From positions 1-55,468 of the forward strand of contig REAR01000063.1 of assembly GCA_004295245.1 (NCBI GenBank): a DNA stretch of 55,468 nt. Reading direction: 5' to 3'. This document shows, in pieces, positions 8,874 to 15,869 of the stretch (the first letter of the stretch is position 1; the number at the start of each line of letters is the position of its first letter). Position numbers and translations under genes: made by a program. The DNA is from Sphingobacteriales bacterium (GTDB taxonomy: Bacteria; Bacteroidota; Bacteroidia; Chitinophagales; Chitinophagaceae). The notes under the pieces are model-generated. The model made no database searches and was not told the DNA's origin. It saw nothing but the letters and a program-made list of their open reading frames with translations.

Positions 8874-9596
8874 ATGCCTCCATTTCCTTTTTGGCCCGAT
8901 CATTTGCTGGCAATTATTTTTGGCATCATACTTCCCTTGGTTACAGTTAGCCGCACACCCCAAAATTTTGAAGGCATTGTTTTTACCCCCCGCACCAAAA
9001 ACCGGTTATACTTAAGTAATAGTTTGGCACTGGCAGTAATGGCACTTGTAATAATAATAGTTTGGTTTTGGCAAAGCAGGCGTTTGGGGCAATTAGGTTT
9101 TCAATCCATGCAGCCCTCAGAAAATTTATGGATTGCGTGGGCAAGCATTGGCATTTTCATTTTTATTTATACCGCCGATGTATGGTATAATTTTTCTGCC
9201 ACCAAACTTATGAGTACTAAAGAACGCTTTGCATTGCGTACCCCTTTCCTACCCAATTCATTCAAAGAATTGCCAGTGTTTCTTATTATGTGTTTGAGTG
9301 CCGGCATTTTTGAAGAAATTATTTTTCGTGGCTTTTTAGTTACCTATATGCAGGCGCTATTACAACAAAGCCCACAAGCAAACGGCATTGCTATTGTATT
9401 GCCCGCACTTATTTTTAGTGTGGCGCATTATTACCAGGGCTGGCATGCTGTGTTAAAAATATTTGTAATGGCCGTGCTGTTTGGTATGATGTTTTTGCAC
9501 GCCCAATCTATTTATTTTGCCATATTACTGCATACGCTGGTAGATGTTGCTGGCGGACTGATGAGTATTTGGCTGTATAAAAAAACAAATGAATAA
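8874..9596 (+). CDS. CPBP-family intramembrane glutamic endopeptidase
   Basis: 240 residues with six to eight hydrophobic segments. The three catalytic motifs of the CPBP (CAAX protease/bacteriocin-processing) family are present: E147-E148-I-I-F-R152-G, then H185 in FSVAHYYQGW, then H220 and D224 in LLHTLVDVAGG. Members cleave within or near the membrane; in bacteria roles include bacteriocin self-immunity and processing, but no bacteriocin gene is nearby. Two bases after coaE, so probably co-transcribed. The stop is followed within 6 bases by a palindromic element. Confidence 0.88.
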   Translation: MPPFPFWPDHLLAIIFGIILPLVTVSRTPQNFEGIVFTPRTKNRLYLSNSLALAVMALVIIIVWFWQSRRLGQLGFQSMQPSENLWIAWASIGIFIFIYTADVWYNFSATKLMSTKERFALRTPFLPNSFKELPVFLIMCLSAGIFEEIIFRGFLVTYMQALLQQSPQANGIAIVLPALIFSVAHYYQGWHAVLKIFVMAVLFGMMFLHAQSIYFAILLHTLVDVAGGLMSIWLYKKTNE

Positions 9597-9602
9597 GTTT
9601 TT

Positions 9603-9725
9603 GTAACCAGCAGCAGTAACTCCGATTAAGCATTGTTGCGTCGCACACTTGGGCTTAAAATTCAAATCTCAACTGCACAAGTGTGCGACGCAACAATGAC
9701 GCCATGAAAAACAATAGCTGGTTAC
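9603..9725. repeat. Interspersed palindromic element, copy 3 (best preserved)
   Basis: Nested inverted repeats. Outer arms GTAACCAGC (9603-9611) and GCTGGTTAC (9717-9725) match perfectly. Inner arms, 21 bp each, at 9631-9651 and 9678-9698, pair perfectly around a 26-base loop; both contain GTTGCGTCGCAC or its complement. Compared with copy 1 the stem has T and A where copy 1 has C and G, on both arms. It lies between two convergent genes, 6 bases from one stop and 9 from the other. Confidence 0.92.
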
Positions 9726-9734
9726 CCAAAAAAA

Positions 9735-10685
9735 CTATTTAAATATTTTAAAGCAAAAGCGGCGCAGCTTGCCTTCAAAATCAAAAGGGGTGGTGGCTTT
9801 TGTAATGTCAGTAATGTTGGCAGCGGTTATAGCATCTTTGTCTAACACAAATTTGGTGTAGTTGGTACTAAAATAAATAACCCCTCCGGGTTTTAATATT
9901 AGCAGGCATTTATTAATAATGTTTACATGGTCTCTTTGTATATCCAGTATATCTTCCATGCGCTTACTATTGCTAAAGGTGGGTGGGTCCAGCACAATAA
10001 GATCGTAGCTGTTCATTTTAATTTCATCCAGGTATTGCAATACATCGGCATGCACAAATGTAAAGGCATCATTTACGGCAAGGTTATTAATTTTAAAATT
10101 TTCTGCGCCCCAGTTTAAATAGGTTTTTGATAAGTCTACCGAGGTAACCATTGCGGCACCAGCAGCAGCGGCATATACCGAGAAAGATGCCGTATAACAA
10201 AACAGGTTTAATACTTTTTTACCGGCACATTCTTTTTGCAGCATTTGCCGGGTAATACGATGGTCTAAAAACAAACCAGTATCCAGGTAATCGGTCAGGT
10301 TTACCAAAAAATTCAATCCACTTTCTGTAACAGTCATAAACTGCTGTTCTGCCCCCGTTTTTTGGTATTGATCCTGGCGGTCTTCTTTTCGTTTTCGTTC
10401 TTTTAAAAAAATTTTGTGGGCGGGTATTTGTAAAACGCTGGCAATTATTGCCATGCTTTGCTGCAACCATTGCTGGTGCTCCTCTTCGGTTAATTTATGC
10501 TGCGCCCGGTATTCATTTAAATAAACAGTATCCTTGTAAATATCTATAATTAACGGAAACTCAGGCAGGTCTTTATCATAAATGCGGTAACAGCTGATGC
10601 CCTGTCTTTTAGCCTGTTTGCTTAAATGTTTATACACTTTAGCCAAGCGGTTTTGAAACATAGTTAGTTTATCAGAAAGTGTCAT
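9735..10685 (-). CDS. RlmK-like 23S rRNA (guanine-N7) methyltransferase, stand-alone domain
   Basis: 316 residues aligning by motif to the C-terminal RlmK half of the E. coli fusion protein RlmKL, which makes m7G2069 in 23S rRNA. Seen: FQNRLAKVYKHLSKQAKRQGISCYRIYDKDLPEF-type start, NLTDYLDTGLFLDHR, the SAM motif VLNLFCYTASFSVYA, the acidic strand end TSVDLSKTYLNWGAEN, and the catalytic region VLDPPTFSNSKRMEDILDIQRDH. The RlmL half (THUMP plus m2G2445 methylase) is not attached or adjacent. Its own upstream region faces the divergent sigma gene. RlmI-type m5C activity is the alternative but the DPPTFSNSK motif favours RlmK. Confidence 0.85.
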   Translation of the reverse strand: MTLSDKLTMFQNRLAKVYKHLSKQAKRQGISCYRIYDKDLPEFPLIIDIYKDTVYLNEYRAQHKLTEEEHQQWLQQSMAIIASVLQIPAHKIFLKERKRKEDRQDQYQKTGAEQQFMTVTESGLNFLVNLTDYLDTGLFLDHRITRQMLQKECAGKKVLNLFCYTASFSVYAAAAGAAMVTSVDLSKTYLNWGAENFKINNLAVNDAFTFVHADVLQYLDEIKMNSYDLIVLDPPTFSNSKRMEDILDIQRDHVNIINKCLLILKPGGVIYFSTNYTKFVLDKDAITAANITDITKATTPFDFEGKLRRFCFKIFK

Positions 10686-10835
10686 GGGTTGTAAAAATAA
10701 AGACTAATCTATAACCAACCCTTTTTTGAACAGACTTATACTCCTTTGGCATTGAAAACTGTATTTTGGCAGGCAACCCCCGCTGGTAAAGCTGCGTATT
10801 TAGCTGTACCTTAGAATATCCATAAAGGCACAATT

Positions 10836-11423
10836 TTGACTGGCCAAAATGAAAAAATATTAAATATGCTTGATGGTTGCTGTAAAAACAACCGTCAAAG
10901 TCAGCAGGAATTATACAACTGGCTGTTTGGTTTTGCTATGAATATATGTTACCGCTATACCAGCCTGCCAGAAGAGGCCGAGGAATTAACGCATGAGTCG
11001 TTTATTAAACTATATAAAAACATAAACCAGTTTGAAACCACCCGGCAGCAGCCATTAGAGCCCCTGTTAAAAGCCTGGTTTAAAAAAATTACTATTAATA
11101 CCTGTATTGATTTTTTACGTCGTCGCCACTCTATGCTAAACGGCTATGCGTTACCTGCAGAAAGCCAGGAAATTGCTGGCAGTGATATTAGCGGATTTGA
11201 TAAACTTTCTTACAACGATATTATTGAGGTGGTAAGAAAATTATCGCCGGTGTACAGAACTGTATTTAATCTTTTTGTAATAGAAGGCTTTACCCACGAT
11301 GAAATAGCCCGTAAGCTGGGCATAAGCGTGGGCGCCTCAAAATCCAACCTATCAAAAGCAAGGCACAATTTGCAAAAGTTAATTGTGCAGCAAAATGAAG
11401 TAAAAGAATATGCAACCAACTGA
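10836..11423 (+). CDS. ECF-type RNA polymerase sigma factor
   Basis: 195 residues from a TTG start at 10836 preceded by AAAGG at 10824-10828; an ATG at 10866 would give a protein ten residues shorter. Region 2 is seen in EEAEELTHESFIKLYKNINQFE and in FKKITINTCIDFLRRRH (promoter melting and -10 binding). Region 4 is the helix-turn-helix in SPVYRTVFNLFVIEGFTHDEIARKLGISVGASKSNLSKAR. The stop overlaps the next gene by 14 bases; that gene has the layout expected of its membrane-bound partner. Target promoters are unknown. Confidence 0.9.
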   Translation: MTGQNEKILNMLDGCCKNNRQSQQELYNWLFGFAMNICYRYTSLPEEAEELTHESFIKLYKNINQFETTRQQPLEPLLKAWFKKITINTCIDFLRRRHSMLNGYALPAESQEIAGSDISGFDKLSYNDIIEVVRKLSPVYRTVFNLFVIEGFTHDEIARKLGISVGASKSNLSKARHNLQKLIVQQNEVKEYATN

Positions 11424-12849
11424 AAACAATAGAATGGATCAGCTTGGCCGTGAAGCGGCTGAAAATTACCAGGCGCCTGTAGCACCTGCCTGGGATAATT
11501 TTTTACCGCAGCTGGAAGCAGCGTTGCCCGTGAAAGAAAAAAAGCGCCGCCGCTTTTTCATTTTCTGGCTATTGCTAGGCCTTACTGTGGGTGGTACAGG
11601 TATCTATTTTTTATTACAACCAGCCACTACCAATAAAGCCATTGCAAAACCTGCTGCTGCGCCTATTGAAACTATTATGCCAGTAAGCCAATCAAACGGG
11701 TTAACAGAAAAAATAACCACTGAAAAAGCAAAACAAGCAGCTAATAAAAAAGCAACTATCTATATAAAAGAAAATACAATTACAGATACACGAACCACCA
11801 AAAAAAATACGCCAAAAAATAATTACAACAATAACACTATAAAGACTATCCAAAAATTTATTGATGCCACGGCAGCAACAAATACGCAACAACAAAACAA
11901 AAAAAATGAAGCCAAGCCTTATACATCTGAACCCAAAAAAGCTATAGCAAACAACGCAGTTACTTTAGATAAAAAAACCACGGAAAAAAATATTACCATA
12001 ATTAATAACCAAAAGACTACAGAAACTGTAGCAACTAAAACTGCCAGTTCATTACTACCTGAAGCTGATAAAAACAATAACGCCAGTAATGATCCATTGG
12101 TTAATAATGCAATTTCAGATTCGGCCACTACCACAATGCCCACAGTAGCAGTAGCCGTACCTGCACCAGTTACCACGCCTGCCGCAGATAGCAATAAAGC
12201 AATAACCAGCAATAAAAAGCCGGCACCAAAAGCTAAAGAAAAAAACATATTTAGTTTGGCAGTTGCTACCGGGTTTGATTGGAGTACTGTAAAATATGAT
12301 TATGCAGAGCCGCTCGGTATTAACATTGGCATAATAGGCGGATATCATTTAAATAAACGCTGGTCTTTACACAGCGGTTTAATATATACTCATAAAAGAT
12401 ATGAAGCCAAAGGGCAGAATTTTTCGCCAAAAGACAAAAACCCCTGGTACAATACTATTAAAATGATGCATGTGGATGGCTATTGTAATATGTGGGAATG
12501 GCCTGTTTATGCCCGTTATGTATTTAACCCATTAAAAAAACAGACTTACTTTATAAGTACCGGCATTGCATCATACAAGATTAATAAAGAAAACTATAAT
12601 TACACATACACTTACAATACCGGTACTACAGTTTACAACAAACAGTCTGTTAGAAATGATAAAGATATTTACCTGGCCAGTATACTGCATCTATCTGCAG
12701 GCGCCAGCTTTACTGCCGGTAAAAAAATAAATATACTTGCAGAGCCATATGCCAAATTACCCCTGCGTAAAATGGGTTATGGTAGTTTGATGCTTTCCAG
12801 CTTTGGTATTAACTTTTCTTTGCAGCTAAAGCAACCACAAAAAAAATAG
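11410..12849 (+). CDS. Sigma-partner membrane protein with predicted C-terminal outer-membrane beta-barrel
   Basis: 479 residues in four parts. Residues 1-48: short cytoplasmic segment ending in KEKKRRR (positive-inside). Residues 49-69: one strong membrane helix (FFIFWLLLGLTVGGTGIYFLL). Residues ~70-278: a low-complexity linker rich in Thr, Asn, Lys, Ala and Gln. Residues ~279-475: alternating strands (ATGFDWSTVKYDY, WSLHSGLIYTHKRYE, YFISTGIASYK) ending in SSFGINFSLQL, like an OmpA/porin-family barrel. Coupled to the sigma gene by a 14-base overlap, so the N-terminus may hold the sigma factor as an anti-sigma. If both membrane parts are real, one chain would link inner and outer membranes. 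Function is inferred from layout only. Confidence 0.7.
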   Translation: MQPTENNRMDQLGREAAENYQAPVAPAWDNFLPQLEAALPVKEKKRRRFFIFWLLLGLTVGGTGIYFLLQPATTNKAIAKPAAAPIETIMPVSQSNGLTEKITTEKAKQAANKKATIYIKENTITDTRTTKKNTPKNNYNNNTIKTIQKFIDATAATNTQQQNKKNEAKPYTSEPKKAIANNAVTLDKKTTEKNITIINNQKTTETVATKTASSLLPEADKNNNASNDPLVNNAISDSATTTMPTVAVAVPAPVTTPAADSNKAITSNKKPAPKAKEKNIFSLAVATGFDWSTVKYDYAEPLGINIGIIGGYHLNKRWSLHSGLIYTHKRYEAKGQNFSPKDKNPWYNTIKMMHVDGYCNMWEWPVYARYVFNPLKKQTYFISTGIASYKINKENYNYTYTYNTGTTVYNKQSVRNDKDIYLASILHLSAGASFTAGKKINILAEPYAKLPLRKMGYGSLMLSSFGINFSLQLKQPQKK

Positions 12850-12890
12850 TTGCGTAATCCTCATATCCCATTCACCAAAACAAGTTTTAC

Positions 12891-13715
12891 ATGAAGAAGC
12901 ACCAACTATTAACTGCATTAAGCCTCATTATACTTATTGCAATAGGCATTTATGGTTGTAGTAAAGGTGGCGGCACCACTACCCCAGCCAACCCTTGTGC
13001 CAGCAAAACCATTACCGTAACAGCTACTACCACTAATAGTAATGCCGGGGCAAGCACCGGTTCCATCAGTGCAACAGCAACGGGCAGCAGCAATTTTACA
13101 TTTAGTATTAATGGCGGTGCTTTTCAGGCAAGTGGTAATTTCAGCAATCTTGCAAAAGGCACTTATACTGTTACTGCAAAAGACAATGAAGGTTGTACCG
13201 GCTCTGCACAGTTTACCGTAAATGAAAATGATGCATGTCTTGGAAAAACCATTACAATCAGCGGTGCTGTTACAGAAAACTCAGACCCCTGTACCAACAC
13301 CGGCAAATTAACCATTACAGCAGGTGGCAGTACTAATTTTACATACAATATTAATGGCGGCACTTTTCAAGCGTCTGCTTCTTTTAGCAATGTAGCTGCA
13401 GGCACTGTAACTATTGGTTGTAAAGATGGTGATGGTTGCACTAAAACAACCACCGTTACTGTGGGCACTTTAGCTGCTGGTTCATTGTTTGCCGATGTTA
13501 AGGCAATCATTCAGACCAAGTGTGCAATTAGTGGATGCCACAACGGATCTCAGGCACCCAACTTTACACAAGATTGTAATATTTCTGCAAACGCGGCCCG
13601 TATTAAAGTAAGAGCCGTTGACCAGGGAGATATGCCGCCAACAGGCCCCTTAACACAAGCTGAAAAAAATAAAATTACAGCATGGGTTACGGCCGGCGGT
13701 CGTGTAAGTAATTAA
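12891..13715 (+). CDS. Lipoprotein with two SprB-like repeats and a cytochrome-c-like C-terminal domain
   Basis: 274 residues. Signal sequence with lipobox Cys23 (GIYGCSKGGG). Two internal repeats of about 75 residues follow (near 38-110 and 117-190), each with the pattern T-G-x-I/L...F-x-x-INGG-x-FQAS-x-x-F-x-NLA/VAAGT, like SprB-type repeats of gliding and adhesion proteins. The C-terminal domain has IIQTKCAISGCHNG with C211, C216 and H217, then M248-P-P and an AEKNKITAWVTAGG helix, as in cytochrome c domains of Planctomycete/Bacteroidetes type. The haem motif is CX4CH, not CX2CH. It starts 41 bases after the barrel gene and may share its operon. Confidence 0.75.
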   Translation: MKKHQLLTALSLIILIAIGIYGCSKGGGTTTPANPCASKTITVTATTTNSNAGASTGSISATATGSSNFTFSINGGAFQASGNFSNLAKGTYTVTAKDNEGCTGSAQFTVNENDACLGKTITISGAVTENSDPCTNTGKLTITAGGSTNFTYNINGGTFQASASFSNVAAGTVTIGCKDGDGCTKTTTVTVGTLAAGSLFADVKAIIQTKCAISGCHNGSQAPNFTQDCNISANAARIKVRAVDQGDMPPTGPLTQAEKNKITAWVTAGGRVSN

Positions 13716-13754
13716 TTGAGTTTTTTTTGTTACAAGCAGTTGAATAATTATTAA

Positions 13755-13811
13755 GCATTGTTGCTACGCTCAGTTCATCTACTAGTTAGTAATTGAACTG
13801 GGCGTTTTTTA
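13755..13811 (+). repeat. Interspersed palindromic element, copy 4 (variant core) doubling as terminator
   Basis: GCATTGTTGCTACGCTCAG begins at 13755; CGCTCAGTTCA (13767-13777) pairs with TGAACTGGGCG (13794-13804, one G-T pair) and is followed by TTTTTTATTT. A decayed outer motif GTTACAAGCAGT lies near 13729. Located between convergent genes; on the plus strand it has the form of an intrinsic terminator. Confidence 0.7.
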
Positions 13812-13812
13812 T

Positions 13813-14196
13813 TTATACAGCATCAAACCAAACGGGCTTGTTATCGTTCCAGGTGCCGTTATAATTAATACACAGCTCTGCACCGGCAACAATATCACAC
13901 ATCGTTTTTATTGTAATGGTATCAGTCTCATAGTCCATTTCATAATCGCAATTGCTATTGTAAGCATGGTTGTAAATGGGCACATAACCTAATGCCATAC
14001 AGCAATAAGAGCTGTCGGTACCCCATTCAAAAATATAATCGTGCAGCAGGGTTTGGTCTAGTATGGGCCTGTCTTTGGGCGGCATTACAATTACCGGTGC
14101 AATTTCTATAACAGTGCCTGCTGCAATGGATTCTTGTGTAAAAACGCCTCGGCCTTTTTTGCTGGTGGGTGCTATAAACAAATAAGGAAGTATCAT
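13813..14196 (-). CDS. SET-domain protein (putative protein-lysine methyltransferase)
   Basis: 127 residues from the ATG at 14196. The whole chain is a small SET domain: TSKKGRGVFTQESIAAGTVIEIAPV is the N-terminal SET strand pair, LGYVPIYNHAYNSNCDYEM holds the NHxxxxN-type SAM-binding and active-site motif, and CINYNG is the last conserved Tyr motif. Such proteins methylate lysine with SAM. A frame-compatible ATG at 14286 would add 30 hydrophobic residues not typical of the family, so the shorter form is preferred. A TATATTTG box (14202-14209, minus strand) lies 5 bases before this ATG, implying almost no leader. Substrate unknown. Confidence 0.78.
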   Translation of the reverse strand: MILPYLFIAPTSKKGRGVFTQESIAAGTVIEIAPVIVMPPKDRPILDQTLLHDYIFEWGTDSSYCCMALGYVPIYNHAYNSNCDYEMDYETDTITIKTMCDIVAGAELCINYNGTWNDNKPVWFDAV

Positions 14197-14299
14197 AGAT
14201 ACAAATATAAATAAGGCGATCTCTAAGTAATTTTCTTTTCTAATAAATGCTGCCACAAGCAATGCCGCTGGTATTTGCCAAAACAAACCCTGTGGTATA

Positions 14300-14329
14300 A
14301 TTGCTGCAACAGCAAATGCCTTAAATTTG
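14300..14329 (+). promoter_or_regulatory. Putative promoter of mgtE abutting the start codon
   Basis: ATTG at 14300-14303, 18 bases, then TAAATTTG at 14322-14329. The mgtE ATG is at 14334, only 4 bases after the -7 box. If this promoter is used, the transcript would begin at or very near the start codon. Confidence 0.5.
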
Positions 14330-14333
14330 GCAT

Positions 14334-15722
14334 ATGAGTCTTGAATTGGAACAACCCGGATTACAGGAGTTATTTCTGGAAATGATACAGAGCGATGACA
14401 AGTTGCGTATCCGTGATTTTTTGAATGACCAGAACATTAGCGATGTGGCCGACCTGATAAATGAATACCCAGAATATGAAAGCCAGATAATTGCCAATAT
14501 GAGTATTCACCGGGCTTCAAAAGTTTTTAAGATACTGGACCTGCCCACTCAAAAAAATATCATACAAGAGTTGCCGCCCTTTACCACGGCAGAATTATTA
14601 AATGAACTGCCTGCCGATGACCGTACAGCCTTTTTAGAAGAATTACCCAGCCGCGTAGTAAAGGAGTTAATTAAAACTTTAGACCCTGAAGAACGTAAAG
14701 TAACCCTATCGCTATTGGGCTACCCCGAAGGAAGTGTGGGCCGCCTGATGACACCAGATTATATTGCTGTGCAAATAGACTGGACGGTTGAAGAAGTGAT
14801 ACAGGAAATACGTGAAAACGGGAAAGACAGCGAAACTATTGATGTTATTTACGTGGTGGATGATGAAGGAAAATTTATTGATGATATTAGAATACGTGAA
14901 ATTATTTTAGCCAGCCCCGATAAGAAAATTGGAGATATTATAGATTACCGTTTTATTGCCTTGCATGTAAACGAAGACCAAGAAGTAGCCAACCAGACTT
15001 TTAAAATGAATAACCGCGTGGCGCTGCCTGTGGTGGATGGCAACAATTTGTTATTGGGTATTGTTACTATTGATGATGTGCTTTGGGTAGCCAATGAAGA
15101 GTTTAGTGAAGACATGCAGAAGATGGGAGGTACAGAAGCGTTAGATGAGCCATATCTTGAAATACCCATACTAAAACTATTTAAGAAACGTGTGGTATGG
15201 TTAATACTTTTATTTTTTGGTGAGCTGATGACTATTTCTGCCATGCAGCAGTTTCAGGATGAAATTGCCAAAGTAGTAATATTAGCCACCTTCATTCCAT
15301 TAATTATTTCCAGTGGGGGTAACAGCGGTTCGCAAGCCTCAACACTTATTATACAGGCTATGGCTTTAGGAGAAATTACAATGGCCGATTGGTGGCGCAT
15401 TATACGCAGAGAAATTATATCTGGTATCTTATTAGGAGGTACGCTTTGCTTGCTGGGTTTTGGCATTATTTACACCTGGCATTTTTTTAGCGATACGTTT
15501 GGCCTGCATTACCTGCGTATTGGTTTAACGGTAGGTTGCTCCTTAATTGGTATTGTTTTGTGGGGTACATTAGTAGGCTCTACCTTGCCGCTGATTTTAA
15601 AACGGGCAGGCGCCGACCCTGCAGCATCATCCACACCTTTTGTAGCAACCTTGGTAGATGTAACCGGCCTGCTTATTTACTTTAGTGTGGCTTTTGCTTT
15701 TTTAAAAGGAATCCTTTTATAA
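14334..15722 (+). CDS. mgtE: Magnesium transporter MgtE
   Basis: 462 residues with the full MgtE order. Residues ~1-125 form the helical N domain (repeated LPxxxxAELLNELPADDR pattern). Two CBS domains follow (~130-255; SVGRLMTPDYIAVQ and RVALPVVDGNNLLLGIVTIDDV). Five membrane helices begin near residue 280, with pore motifs GGNSGSQASTLIIQAMALGEI and AGADPAASSTPFVATLVDVTG. It is a Mg2+ channel gated by cytoplasmic Mg2+ binding to the N and CBS domains. It stands alone, divergent from the SET gene with 137 bases between starts. Confidence 0.95.
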   Translation: MSLELEQPGLQELFLEMIQSDDKLRIRDFLNDQNISDVADLINEYPEYESQIIANMSIHRASKVFKILDLPTQKNIIQELPPFTTAELLNELPADDRTAFLEELPSRVVKELIKTLDPEERKVTLSLLGYPEGSVGRLMTPDYIAVQIDWTVEEVIQEIRENGKDSETIDVIYVVDDEGKFIDDIRIREIILASPDKKIGDIIDYRFIALHVNEDQEVANQTFKMNNRVALPVVDGNNLLLGIVTIDDVLWVANEEFSEDMQKMGGTEALDEPYLEIPILKLFKKRVVWLILLFFGELMTISAMQQFQDEIAKVVILATFIPLIISSGGNSGSQASTLIIQAMALGEITMADWWRIIRREIISGILLGGTLCLLGFGIIYTWHFFSDTFGLHYLRIGLTVGCSLIGIVLWGTLVGSTLPLILKRAGADPAASSTPFVATLVDVTGLLIYFSVAFAFLKGILL

Positions 15723-15749
15723 AGGCTACAGTTGCCCATTGATAAAAAA

Positions 15750-15801
15750 ATTGCAGTGCACCCCCCGATAGCTTTACACAAGCCAACTCGGGGTTTGCAA
15801 T
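15750..15801. other. GC-rich hairpin downstream of mgtE
   Basis: ATTGCA near 15750 and CCCCGA around 15763-15768 can pair with TCGGGG and GCAAT in 15788-15801. There is no T run after it, so it is a poor intrinsic terminator; it may protect the mRNA end. Confidence 0.4.
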
Positions 15802-15869
15802 AAGTAACAATGGCTGATTGAAAAACTACAGTCCATTCAAAAAAAATATTTTTCTAAAAAATACATAGT

